From Plenodomus lindquistii (lineage: Eukaryota > Ascomycota > Dothideomycetes > Pleosporales > Leptosphaeriaceae): a stretch of DNA of 64,000 bases. This document shows, one piece after another, positions 35,598 through 48,500 of the stretch; the stretch's first letter is position 1, and each line of letters opens with the position of its first letter. The stretch covers positions 1-64,000 of the forward strand of contig JANUWI010000013.1 of NCBI GenBank assembly GCA_025504975.1. The letters are read 5' to 3'. The notes beneath the pieces are model-generated. The model had not been told where the DNA came from. It did no database searches and saw nothing but the letters and a program-made list of their open reading frames with translations. The translations under genes and the position numbers were made by a program.

Positions 35598-36538
35598 ACA
35601 GCGATGAGGAACTAATAAACTTGGGCAATATACAAAGTCAAGAAAATACACCCAATTGGAGACAAACGCTGTATTTTCAACCAATAGCTTATAGAATGTG
35701 GCTTATATAGTCGTCTACATGAGTGACTTCGAACCACATGCAATTATTGGTTATTGATTGGTAAGTTGCTGCATCTCTTCGATCTCCTTCTGTACCTCAA
35801 TTAATATAGGAGAGAAGAGGAGCATTAGTACGATCCCACATACATCTGTGAGCTTTCGAGGGATCTCTAGGTTATAGTCTTCATCATCGACCTGATGCAT
35901 TAGTTTGGTTTTTTTGACATATCTGTTAGTTGCCGACCTACTTCAATGTCATAGTTGTTGGTTCCAAACAATCGAGACAATACTTGACATAGGGCGGCTG
36001 TGTCGATATACCGATTTGATATAGTCTGAGATACCATCATTTGGATTGGAGTGACGTAGGCAAAGAGGATATATCAGAGAAGGTATCCGGGTGCCGTGGA
36101 GAAATATCAGGATATCTGGTTAGATATTTGACACCAGTGCATGAGGCTAGCGCTTGACTGACCGGATCTGCGGCATTTCGATAGTCTCAGCTGACATGCA
36201 TGTTGACGTCAGCAATCAAGTGAACGCAATTGGAGCCAAGTGATAGCTGTGTGGCTGAATCCTTGCTGAACGATTAGTTCTTAGGAGCTCTTGCAGCTAC
36301 CGCTGGTACACGTGGCTAGACGCACATTCTAGTACCACGGCTAGCACACCAGGCATCCTTGCTCGTATGAATAGTGCTCTTGGCATGAGAGAGTAGGTTC
36401 TATAAACGTTGAAGAGTCCCAGTACTGCGGATCATAAGAAGCGTCAAAATACTTGATCCAGCATCTCGTCTTATGGGTTCTCTGGCAAATTCGGAATATC
36501 GATAGAGCGCTTGGATTCCGTTCGAAACAAGGCTGAAC
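35598..36538. other. intergenic region
   Basis: Non-coding as far as I can see. It contains several AT-rich patches and no repeats shared with the flanking blocks. Confidence 0.4.
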
Positions 36539-38383
36539 ATGACATGCTACGACAACTTCCTAGCCTTGCATGAGCAACGTCTTTTCGAGAGGGACGAGGT
36601 CGCTTTGGAGATACTGCGTTCTGACTGCAGCAGTGAGAGTAGGTCACCATAGTTCACGCTCTAGCACTTGCAGTGCTTTTGCTGACATGATCTCTAAGTT
36701 TCGGCAAATCACAGTATACAGACCTGTACTGTATCGGATAGCAGGAGCTTAAATGATCAGCTAAATGTAAGTAGCGTACTCCTTTTTGACGGGAATACTG
36801 AAGTGTGGAATTTCGGGCATGCGGTTGCTTAAGGGGAAAGATCTGACTCTACGTAGCGCCAGAGGGGGTGCGGAGAGCAGATATTTTTGTAGGTAACAGG
36901 ATCGACCTGACACTCGACAAATCACATGCTTATCAGTGCAATAGCATTGTCTCTCAACGCTATTCCTGGGCAAGACTCCAGGTCACGAAGATCGTCTTTC
37001 AGAGCATCTTGAAGCACTTCAACGTTTCTACATCCTTCTTGAACGTTCTCCGTGAGTTTGGTGCGAAAACACGACATGAATTCCCACGGAGCAGCATCAC
37101 CTCAATATTCCATCGAATGTGCTCTTGTTCATCTGGGATCTCCACCGACATAGATTGTCCTCACAGTCACGGTAGGGCTTGAAACCCAAATAAAAGCAGC
37201 CTTTAGATTCTGATTCTGATCGTGGACCAGAACTATCATACGTTGTCCAGTATGTCGAAAAGAATAGTCGGGGTAGAGGTGACCCATGGTCGATCCGACA
37301 GACTGGAGTATACTGTCAATTGGATCACACAACTCACCGTACTACCTGGATCTTTCTGCAGCTGTCAAAGTCGGCTAGAGTGCTTCTAGAACAAGGAATA
37401 ACAACGCAAGACTGTCGCAGGATGTGGAAGGACCCTCTCTGGCCCCATGTTCTCGTCCTCAATGCAACAATGATAAATTGGGGCGAGTACATACAAAATC
37501 TGAGCGACCTTCTTCAAAAGTTTGTAAGTTGACGGGAAGATGGTATTTGGAGTGTCGTTGGTACTGACAGTTGGTCTAGGACGAAAGACCGAGATGTTCT
37601 ATTATAATTGACCCAACTCCGCTTGAACACCTTCTGGACTGTAAGACTATGCGATCCCTAGAAAGGTTACACCACAAGGTCCTCATAGCATCCTCATCGT
37701 TAGACTCAACTGCGGAACTCATAAATCGATTGATGGAGTACTGGTACATGCTTCATGAATCAGATGCCTTCGTCGTAGAGGATCACACCCGCAGATCATT
37801 AGGCTGTCATGCTGCAGATCTTCGCCTCTATAAGAAGAGCATGCATACCTTATTAGAAATGGTGCAGGTCACGCGCGACTGGGTAAGTACATAACATTCC
37901 GAGCATGACGGACTTGAAAATTTGACCTGTTCTCCCAAATTCTAGTTCTCAAAAGTTGTCGAGTCACGAAACCTCCAACAACTGCGACGGTCCATCGAGA
38001 CGTCTGAACAGTATCTGAGCTCGCTAAGTACCCTGACTCTTCAACTTCGTGACTACGCAAGTAGTTCAGGGATATTGGTATCTCGTGCCCACCATGATGC
38101 CAGGTCAATGAAGGCCTTGACAACAGTAGCAACAGCGCTTCTTCCAGCCTCACTAGTGGCAGTATGATAACACCTTTGTCTCTGGGTCCACGTGCTGACG
38201 AGAAGCGGACAGACCATCTTCAGTTCGAACTTGATCCAATTAGAGCAGAGCAACGCCGATATCCGGGGCGCGCACTTTGTGGTCACTTCCCAATTCTGGA
38301 TATACGTTCTGGTCACAATAGGCTTGACAGCAACAACTATTGTTAGCACGCGCCTCCTAGAGCGTTGGTGGGCAAAACATTAG
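36539..38383 (+). CDS. CorA-like transporter-domain protein, multi-exon, 5' part unresolved
   Basis: The secure exons are 37207-37523, 37580-37882, 37946-38161 and 38213-38383, joined by 51-63 nt introns. An exon 36937-37171 precedes them, perhaps across an unusually short 35-nt intron. Motifs are YVVQYVEKN, DPWSIRQTGVY, SMKALTTVATALLPASLVA then TIFSSNL, and a last membrane helix in FWIYVLVTIGLTATTIV. These are the marks of the fungal CorA-like family, with two C-terminal membrane segments. A possible first exon at 36539 reads MTCYDNFLALHEQRLFERDE, but I could not join it confidently. No GMN transport motif is visible, so ion transport is doubtful. Confidence 0.65.
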
Positions 38384-38821
38384 GTATAATGAAGTCCAAT
38401 CATTCCCGCATTGAACACGAGAATTGTGACATGCTACGTGATTTTGTGACTCTCAATACACAAGTATAGTTTCGGATTATCTGAAAGGACTATTTCGGGA
38501 GCGGGCTGGTCAGGCAGCATATGTAATGTGATGCTCACCTTGCTAGCGCTAAAACACACTCGCGTGGCGTGGTAACCACGTCAGCGCAGACCGGTCAGCA
38601 ACGCTGCATATGTACGGCCCGAAAGCAGCCAATAGACTTTTGCGAGGTAAGAGCCCCCCAGTCTGTGAAGTGCCGTGGCCTCTTTGATCCGATAGGATCG
38701 AAGAGCTTGAAGATGACCTGACAGACAGCCGAACACATCGAGCGTAGCTTCTACACTTGCATATCCATACTACACTCGTACCCTGAACTATTGCTACGGC
38801 TTCAAAGCCATCCCGATCAAT
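38384..38821. other. intergenic region
   Basis: Upstream region of the kinase-TPR gene. No gene is seen, and no clear TATA box or repeat. Confidence 0.4.
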
Positions 38822-41800
38822 ATGAGCAGTAACTATGAGGACAGTTACATGAAGCCTCGGTCCTTCTCTGATTCCTCGGTCTCAGCAGCCAAAGAGCTCG
38901 AGACAGCCTCACCTGACCTGTTGACATTCCTCGCTGTCATTCAGAACCTCAAAACTGGTATCCTACCCATCACATGGCAAGTAGCTCGCCAGCATATAGG
39001 CAAGGGAGCGATCGGTAAAGTCAACCAAGCCTTGGTGAATCTACACACCAGCTTTGCCTTCAAGTGCGTATCCGACGAAAAGAAACGCGAGAACAAAGGG
39101 GCTATCATGAGCGCTCTCATCAACGAAGTTGTTACACTTAGCCATCTATCAATTCAGGAGCACCCCAACATTGTTGAGCTACAGGGCATCTGCTGGGACG
39201 TGACGACCGATGAGCTACAAAATCACGAGGTGTGGCCAGTACTAGTTTTCGAGAAGTCACAATTTGGTGACCTTTACGACTTTGCAAGGCTACCTGCTGG
39301 TAGAGATCTCAGTTTTGCTGAACGTCTGGACCTTTGCTTTGAAGTTGGCACAGCAATCTCAGATATGCATTCTCGAAGTGGGTGTCATTTTCGGTCTTGG
39401 AACCATTTTCAACCGCTAACATAATCTTAGATATCATTCATGGAGATATCAAACCCGACAATATCTTGATCTTCAGGAGACGCACGGGTGGCTACACAGC
39501 AAAGGTGACAGATTTCGGATACTCAACACGATTTTTGAGCGAAGGCGCCACTTTTCTTATGTCCAAGTCACCAACCTGGTGTGCACCCGAACTTGTGTTT
39601 GGCACCAAGTATTCACCGTCGCAAGCACGCGAGACGGACATGTACTCCTTTGGAATGCTCTGCCTGTGGCTACTTTTTGAAGGGTATCTCTCAGGAGAGA
39701 CACCATTGCCCGAAGAGGCACGATGGATAGGGCAATATCTTCCAAAACGCCGTTCTCTTCATCCTAGCATTCATGTGCTTGGGGAGGTGAAGGACAGCAA
39801 CCAACTTGTGCTGTTGGCACGACAGCTTTTGCGCGCTGAACAGGACTTTGACCAAGACATAAAGATAATGCTAGAGAGGTTTTTCACGAAGTCTCTGGCT
39901 TTCAATCCTCATGATCGAGATCTCAGTCTTCAAGAGCTGCTCGGTGCCGATGACTTAGACTGGTAAGTATACATACCATAGATACCATACCATAGCTTTG
40001 CGCACGGACTTCGAGCTGACTGTATTTCAAGGCGGCAATCAACGAAGTTTGAACTGGAAGAAAAACACGACGTGCAGATCTCTGCATCCAGGTTTGAGGT
40101 AAGTAGCTTGATCAAAGGGGGTACAGTTTGTTGATGCCTGCAGGTCGCGTTGTCCGCGTATCATCTCTATGAATCAGATTATAGAGTACGGCAGCGTGTC
40201 CGACAGCTCTTAGAAGAGCACATGCGGACATTTCTTGACCCATATATTGCGTTTCAGCTTGCCATATGTTACTGTATCGGATTTGGTGGCCCCAGGGACG
40301 AGGAAAAGCTTTCAAATGTTCTTGAACGTTCCGGAATCTCCCATGATTGGCTCATCGACACCTTGAACAAGAAACGTTCGACACGTTCCTTCGAAAGGAG
40401 GCAAGGACACCGCCCTGGTCAGACTTACACTGCTCTGACAGCCATTGACAACATATCTTTTGTTGATCTTGTCGATCAATACCGTATGGCAAATGTGATG
40501 GAAGAGGCAGAGGCAGAGATCCGACGGGAGATTGAAGATACACGGTTCTGGCCTGGAGAAGATAGTACCTTGCGAAGAGATTGTATGGAAAGTCTGGCGA
40601 CCATTTACAACGCTCGAGGGCGATGGAAGGATGCTGAAAAGCTGCAAGTGGAAGCTCTCGAAATATGCAAAAGAGTGCTTGGAGAAGAGCATTCAGACAC
40701 AGTCCACAGTCTGCACGTCCTGGCATCAACGTATAGAACCCAAGGAAAATGGATTGATGCTAGAGAGATGTTCCAGCAAGTAGTAGATATGAGAAGGAGG
40801 GTACTGGGAGAGGAAAGCCCCAGAACAATGATTAGCGAGGGAAATTTGGCAATAACATACCAGTCGCTAGGGCAGTGGAAAGAGGCGAATGAGCTGCTAC
40901 GGCATGTAACGGAAGCTTTCCAGCGCGTACTTGGGGTTGACCATCCGGATACACTGACCAGCATGGGCAACTTGGCAACAACATGTATTAATCTCGGACA
41001 ATGTAAAGAGGCCGAGGAGTTGCTTGAAGAAGTTGTTCAGAGAAGAAAAAAGGTGCTTAGAGAAGATCACCCGGATATGCTGGCAAGTCTTTCCAGTCTA
41101 GCCTCAACCTACAGAAAGCAGGCACGTTACAAGGAGGCTGAGGAGCTCTTCACACGTGTGGTTGAGATACTGAAAAGGGTACTTGGAGAACGGCATCCAG
41201 ACACATTGACTAGTATGGCCAATCTCGCGACGACGGCTTTCAATAAGGGACGGCTGCAGCAACATGTAGAGCTTCAGATACAGGTAATGGAAACAAGAAG
41301 GAGCGTCCTTGGGCAACATCCGGACACTCTAACTAGCATGGCTAATGTGGCGTCGACATACCGAAATCAGGGTCAGTGGGAGGAGGCGAGAGAGCTGTTT
41401 ACCCAAGTCATCAACATGTCAAAGGAGATCTTAGGAGAAGAGCATCCAGACACACTAACTTCTATGGGCAATTTGGCATCGACCTACCGGGCTTTGAAGC
41501 GGATTGAGGAAGCTGAAGAGCTAGAGATCAGGGTGATGGAGATTCAAAAGAGGGTAATTGGTGATGAGCATCCAGACACGCTTGTCAGCATGAATAATGT
41601 TGCTGTGATGCACAGACTTAACAGACGATCAAACAAGGCATTAGAGATGTACAAATACGTGGTGGAGAAATTAAAGAACTTGTTAGGGGAGGAACATCCT
41701 GACACACTTACTGGTATGGCCAACTTGGCAGCAACATATGGGGATTTGAAGCAATGGACTGAGGCTGAGCAATTGCAGAGCGAGGTGGTCAAGATACAAA

Positions 41801-41970
41801 GGAGGGTGCTCGGAGAAGGGGATGCTTCTATGTTAATCAATATGGGCACGCTGGCAATGATATATAAGAACCAAGGGCGAATATCTAAGGCGAAAGAGGT
41901 GGGACGAGAAGTATTGGAGATACATCAGAGGATATTTCCCGTAGAGGGAACATCAAGACACACTGGGTAG
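38822..41970 (+). CDS. protein kinase-TPR fusion protein, four exons
   Basis: Exons 38822-39377, 39431-39962, 40032-40098 and 40144-41970 keep frame across introns of 45-69 nt and give 993 residues. The kinase domain has loop IGKGAIGKV (59-67), FAFK (Lys81), HGDIKPDN (Asp191, Gly in place of the HRD Arg), DFG (Asp213) and CAPE (239). Residues ~386-520 form a linker. From ~524 to the end there are about 11 kinesin-light-chain-type TPR units of ~42 residues (pattern GEEHPDTLTSMGNLASTY..QG.W.EAEEL), one with a single-residue deletion (VLGQHPDTL). TPRs are protein-binding scaffolds. The architecture resembles fungal NLR-like receptors but with a kinase instead of a NACHT/NB-ARC domain. Function is inferred only. 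Confidence 0.87.
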
Positions 41971-42485
41971 AATTACTCCTTACAAATGAGACGATCAGAT
42001 TCGATGCGACAAGAAGTAAGCGCCCAACTCATTAGCATGATGCGTGAAAGAATTTAAGATTGATTGATTAAAAGGGCATAGGCGAAGTGAAAGAAGCGAA
42101 AGGGGCAATTTTAAATCAAAATTGCACTGAGAACCCTTTTGCTGCATTGCCCAGACATAACCTAAGTGCGGCAGAACTAACTTCGCTACAATCAAGCTGA
42201 ACTCTGCTTGCAGCCTCTTCTCAGGCATTGCATCTATTAGAAACGATGATCCCGCGAGTTCTTATAAATTACCGTGATGCTACCATCGTGCGCATAATGC
42301 CCGATGGATCTAGCAGCATTCTTCTGCACAATTTAGGGTAAATGTTGGAAGGAGTGATACCATATTTCTTACTGGTGAATCTCCGCTGTTGTACGTTTTT
42401 GCCATTTTTTGCACTTGTAGATGGACCCACTCGTGGAACTAATCAGGACCCGCGCCCACAGCATCGCGCTCTGCACGCTCCCTAC
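41971..42485. other. intergenic region
   Basis: No gene supported. The - strand frame 41995-42228 lacks family features. Confidence 0.4.
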
Positions 42486-42566
42486 GAAGGCGATCGTTTT
42501 CAATGAGTCGCCGCAGGAGCCGCCCGTGCGCCCCGAAACGGCGACTCATTGACAATGATCGCCTTC
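42486..42566. repeat. 81-base inverted repeat (hairpin)
   Basis: GAAGGCGATC (42486-42495) and CAATGAGTCGCCG (42501-42513) pair with CGGCGACTCATTG (42539-42551) and GATCGCCTTC (42557-42566), separated by a partly matching five-base bulge. It may be a tiny MITE relic. Confidence 0.6.
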
Positions 42567-43079
42567 TTACAAAGTACCATACCTACCCAGCAAAATATGC
42601 ATTTATGAGCTCGCACTTCTAAACCCAAAGACCAACATCACGCATATGTGGAAGTAACAGCAGAAGATAATGTATCCGCAACAAGCATCACGTGCACCAT
42701 CCATACATTCTTGGCCGTTCTGGAGAGAAGTCCGCAGATCTTGCGATTATGATTGGATGATACCAGTCTTCGGAGACGACTCCGAAGTAGCTCCGTAACA
42801 TCGGCCTCGGGCCTTCTCATCACGTAGCTGTGATGACGGAGTCTAGCTTGTACGCATTCCTAAGTCCTTAGAGTGTAATGGGCTAGGCCCAACCAAGTAA
42901 GATTGCTCGGGCTGGAGCCCTCGCAGACTCCGCTACCTGAGCCCACTAGAGCCATAAGGGCCTCCGCGGTTTGAGCCTACTAGAGGGATAGAGCCCTCTA
43001 GAGAGGCCTAGCACTAGAGCACGTAAAACCTCTAAGGGTACACGCTACTAGAGTATTAATACGCTCTAGAGGCTAATTC
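42567..43079. other. right edge of gene island
   Basis: No gene supported. From about 42870 the sequence is rich in CTAGAG/CCTCTA motifs and drifts from balanced to AT-rich by 43080, which looks like a partly RIP-mutated border. Confidence 0.4.
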
Positions 43080-43353
43080 TAAATAGCTATTAAATTTATT
43101 TCTATTTTATTTTATACCTAGCTTTAGAGTTTACTTTTTATATAGATGGCTTTATATATAATAGCCTATAGATAAAGTAACTAAATATTTAAAAGTATAA
43201 AAATAAATTATATAAAGTATATTAAAATAGTAGTAATACTAGTTTATTATATTTTTATATACTTTAAAGTTATTATAGAAACTTTATTATATATAGGCTA
43301 AGTAATTAAAATAGAAATAAATTAATTAGTATTCTAGTAGTATATATTATAGC
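43080..43353. other. AT-rich RIP-type DNA
   Basis: Start of the second degraded block. Nothing recognisable. Confidence 0.4.
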
Positions 43354-44843
43354 TATAATAAAGCTATATAATATTACTATTATAACTTTAGCTATAAGCC
43401 TTTTTATAAGCTATTTCTATCTCTATAGTATAGTTTATTAAAAATAGAAAGAACTATTCTAACTACTATTTAAAGTTTACCTATATTAAAGCAGCCTCTA
43501 TATATATAAAAAAATTTATTCTACTAATAAAAATATACTAATATAGTAGAAAAAAGGCTAGATTTATAGAATACTAAAAAAAATCTAATAAAGCTTAGAA
43601 ATAGCTCTAAACTATTATATATATAATATATTTCTTCTATAGCTTACTAGAGGTATACTTTTTTTATTCTTTTATATAAAATTTATAGAAATATAAATTA
43701 CTTAGCTTTTTAATTATTACGCACTTCTATATACTTCTAAAATAATCTAGATTTTTTTTAGTACTTTTATTATTTAAGCTATTATATTATAAAAAAAGGA
43801 TTTTACTACTAGTAATAGCTTTAATAATATTATAAATTGTTAAAAAAATTACTTATATTTTTTATTAACTAGCTTTTACTTTAAACGTTTATTAGTAGTA
43901 AGCTAGCTTTTATTAACAATAATAGATCTATTATTAAAAAATTAGATTTCTCTAATCTCTAATTAACTAAAGCCTTTAGATTTAGAACTTTCTATTCTTT
44001 ATAATTAGAATTACTTTTAGAGAAGTTACGTTAGTAGCGCTAAAGTAGAAACTTATAAACTATTAATAATCTAGTAGAATTAGAGGTAAAGCTAATATCT
44101 ATTTTTTTATAAAAAATTTCTTTTATATATTAAAAAAGAAAGTAGCTAGCTTTTATAGAAAAACTATAAACCTACTATTTATTAGAAATTTAAAAAATAG
44201 TTAGGCTAAACTAGACTAAAAATAAATAGAATTAAACTAATATTAGACTTTTTTTAGTTATATTAGATGCTTTACTAATATTAAAAGACTTTACTAAAGT
44301 TATTACTATTTTTTAAACTAAGCTTACTTCTCTAAAAAGTAAAAGTAAAAGAAAACTAAAGAATATTTACTATACTATAAATTAAAATTTACTTCTATTT
44401 TTTACTAAAATCTTTTATAGCTACTAGCGTAACTTTTTAATAAAACTTTTAAAAGCTTTTCTCTATATTATTAATAAGCTACGCTTATCTAAATATACTT
44501 CTACTATCTTTAAGTTATTAGATAGTAAAAACTCTACTTTTAAATAATAAAAAGTATTAATCTAGAATTAATTTAAAATTAACTTTAACTACTACTATAC
44601 TAAGCGTGCTTATATAGCGCTAGAATAGAAAAATACTTCTAGATTAGCTAAAAAGTATTTTAAACTCTAATACCTAGCTAATAAACGTTAGAATTAATTC
44701 TAAATTACTAAATAAATAATTAAATTACTTACTAGTTATTTTATTACTAGTAATAAAAAAGTATAGGCTTATACTACTTTTAACTAGCTATAAATAAACA
44801 AAAAATTTTTTTTTACTTTTAAAGCTTATTTTTTTAGTACTAC
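43354..44843 (+). mobile_element. 5' fragment of a third gypsy copy
   Basis: 43354-43786 is a divergent LTR (TATAATAAAGC start, CTATTATA end). The following ~1 kb resembles the start of the internal region of the full copy at 46004-47000. It is then cut by an LTR in the opposite orientation at 44844. It is RIP-degraded, with no open frame. Confidence 0.65.
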
Positions 44844-45586
44844 TATAACAGCTTAAAAATATAAAATACTAAAAGATATCTAAATTAGCTTAAAAGTATA
44901 TAGAAGTATACGTAAATTAAAAAGCTAAATAAATTATATTTTTATAAACTTTATATAAAAAGATAAAAAAATTATACTTTTATAGTTCTATTAAAGAAGT
45001 AAACTATATAAAGTAGAACTTAGTAGTAGTTATAGGCTTTTATAGAGTTTTTTCTTTTACTTTACTATATTAGCACGTAGGTAATAGTAAAGTAGAGATT
45101 TTTATAAAATCTAAACTAGGTATAGTATAGAGGTAGTTTAGATAGAAATTAATATAGTTTTCTATTTTTAATAAGCTTATATACAGAAAAATAGAAATAG
45201 TTTATAAAAAAGCTTTTATAGCTAAAGGTTATTATTATAATAGAATATAACTTTATTATATTACCCTCTACTTTAAATTAGATAGTTTTATATCTAAGTA
45301 TTCTCTATATAACCTCTATATAACCTCTATATAGAGTTTATTTTTAAATTATTATTTTATTAAAGTAAATATAACTTTCTATTTACTATTTATTAATAAT
45401 TATTATAATAACTACTAAATCTACTAGTTACTCTAGTAGAATATAATAATTTTTATATATTATAATTATTTTTTATTTTTTATACTCTATACCTCTATTA
45501 TATATACCCTATTACTATTTATTACTACCTTTAATACTAATACTAAATAGCTTTTATAAAAATATTTATTTCTATACTTTTAGATA
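44844..45586 (-). repeat. gypsy 3' end (LTR plus adjoining ~320 bases), - orientation
   Basis: 44844-45260 is the LTR and 45261-45586 is the ~320-base segment that precedes the 3' LTR in the full elements. It stands head-to-head with the 5' LTR of the next gypsy element, making a large palindrome-like junction at 45587. Confidence 0.65.
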
Positions 45587-45587
45587 T

Positions 45588-48500
45588 TATAATAAAGCTA
45601 TATTCTATTATAATAATAACTTTTAACTATAGAAGCCCTTTTATAAACTACCTCTATTTTTCTCTATATAAGCTTATTAAAAATAGAAGACTATACTAAC
45701 TTCTATCTAAACTACTTTTATACTATATCTAGTCTAGATTCTATAAAAATCTCTACTTTACTATTACCTACGTGCTAATATAGTAGAGGAAAAAAAAAAC
45801 TTTATAAAAGCTTAAAACTACTACTAAGTTCTACTTTATATAGCTTACTTTTTTAATAGAACTATAAAAGTATAATTTTTTTATTTTTTTATATAAAGTT
45901 TATAAAAATATAATTTATTTAGCTTTTTAATCTACGCATACTTCTATATACTTTTAAGCTAATTTAAACACTTTTTAGTACTTTATATTTTTAAACTATT
46001 ATATTATAAAAAAATTATTTTTCTACTAGTAATAGCCTATATAATATTACTAATTTATTTAAAAGAATTATTTAAATTCTTTAGTTAACTAGCCTCTAAA
46101 ACCTCTCTAGTTCTAGCTCTAATTAATACTAATAGATCTATTAATAATTCTAAAACTAGATTTTAGAGATCTCTAGTTAACTAAAGCCTATAGGTTTAGA
46201 CTTCTATAGTATTACTAGTTTAAATTACTTTTAGAAAAGTTGTATTAGATAGCGCTAAAATAAAAACTTAAAAACTACTAATAATTTAGTAAAATTAAAA
46301 GCAAAGCTAATACCTATCTCTATTAATAGATAATAAATTCTATTTTTTAAAAAATAAAAAAAAATAACTAGCCTTTATAGAAAGCCTATAAATTTATTAA
46401 ATATCTAAAATATAAAAAATAACTAATACTAGCTAATTAAAAAATAATTAAAGTTAGATAGAAGCTAGATCTACTTTAGTAAAACCTAGAAATCTACTAA
46501 CTATAATTTTTAATAATACTATAGAAATAATAGCCTAGCTACGCGTTAAATTAGTAGCTTTATAAGCTAAAATAAAACCTATTAAAAAAAAAACTTTATT
46601 TAACTCTACTTCTAGACTTACCTCTATTCTTTATTAAAAACTTTTAGACTAATTAACGTTACTAGTTAACTAGATTATTTTCTAAAGCCTTTTTTTATAT
46701 TTTTAAAAAGCTACGTTTATTAGAGCGTACTTTTTCTATCTCTAAACTATTAGATAAAAAGAACTCTACCTATAGATAATAGAAAGCTTTAATACTAGAT
46801 TTATTTAAAATTAATAGTAACTACTACTATTCTAAGCGTACTTATATAGTACTAGTTTAAAATAGTACTTCTAGTCTAGCTAAAAAGTATTTTAAGCTTT
46901 AATATCTATCTAATAATAAAGCTAACTACTTTTTCTCTATAAAAGCTATAATAGCTATGCTTAATAGATACTTTATTATAAATACTAAATAAACTAAAGT
47001 ACGTAATACTTTTAACTAACTATATATAAAAAAAATAAAACTTTCTTTATTTTTAAAGTCTATTTTTTAAGCTATACTATAAAAAAATATATACTATATA
47101 TAGAATAGATTTACTATATATAGGTAAAAATAACCTCTAGCCTATATATTTCTAGTTAAAAGTTTAAATATATCTAAAATAACTTTTTTCTAGATATAAT
47201 AGAACACTTTATTACTTTTAATATAGAAAAAAAAACCTACCTAAAAAATATATATTATTAGAACTTTTTTTATAATAGTACTACTAAGTTATAACCCTAG
47301 ACTATAGTATAATCTAGTTTAGATACTTTTTAAAAAGAGACTTTAGAAAATATAGTACTATATATAGCTTTCTAAACTTTTTTATAATGTACTATAGTAC
47401 TTCTATAGCAAGTAATAGCTACTTTAGCTTTTAAAAAGGTACTAGATAACTACTATAACTATAGCAAGCTAGAATACTACGCTAATAAATATCTATTACT
47501 ATAAATAAAAAAAATTATAATTAAAAATTACTCTAACTAATATTATAACGCTGCTAAAGTACTAGACCTAGAAAAAAATTAAATAGAAAATAAATAGTCC
47601 TAAAAGTATTATACTATTTAGAATTAAATTAAAAGTATAACCTATTAAACTTTAATTTTTTAAAACTATTTTAAAGTTTCTATTTTTTTATATCTACTAT
47701 TTTATACAACCTAGGCGTAGGTGTAAAACTACTATTACTTATTAATACTAGTATTTAAAAATATCTTTTTTTAAATTTACGTATTATTTTTTTTTTCTTT
47801 TTTATTTTAAACTAAAGTCTAAAAACTACCCTACCTAGTAATAGTTAAAGGGTTTAAAAACCTAATCTTTTTACTAGTTATAGAATATATCCGTCTCTAT
47901 ATAATTATAAATAAATAAAAAATTCTAAACTATCTATTTATTATATTTAATCTAGGAGCTTAAAATGTAATTATTAGAATATAATAGTTAAAAAGGTTTA
48001 AAATTCTACTAAATATAGATAGGTTCTAGTTATAGTAGCTAGCTATTTATTTTAAAATTTATATCTCTACTCTTTTAATTTTTATATAACTCTATTAAAA
48101 AATACTAAAAAAGTACGTTATTTTTAATATTAAAAAATAAAACGCTTTATAGAAAAAAAAGTTATATTAGAAGACTAGTAGTCTATACCTTTTAATTAAT
48201 TATATTTATAGAATTTTTAAAGCTCTATAATACTAGAATATCTCTTTTAAAATATAAAAACTAGACCTACTCTAATAACCTTTTAAAACTTTTTCTAGTT
48301 TTTAAGTTACTATTATTTCTACTAATACCTTTTATTTTAATATAAAAAAGAAAAAAAATAAGTTTTTTACTACTAGCCTGTATAAAATTAACTAGATCTT
48401 TAAAAACTATAATAGAAAAAATATTTAAAAAAATAACTATTTAATCTAGAACTAACTTTTTTTTTACTACTAGTAGTATTAGAACATATTTAGTTTATTA

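Noticed and set aside
23986..43079. Giant Starship-type transposon as explanation of the island
   Set aside because: No DUF3435 tyrosine-recombinase gene is recognisable at either edge, and the flanks are ordinary LTR elements.
42870..43080. tRNA or rRNA genes near the G/C-rich border
   Set aside because: No cloverleaf with T-loop and acceptor pairing could be formed; the CTAGAG-rich sequence looks like RIP-border DNA.
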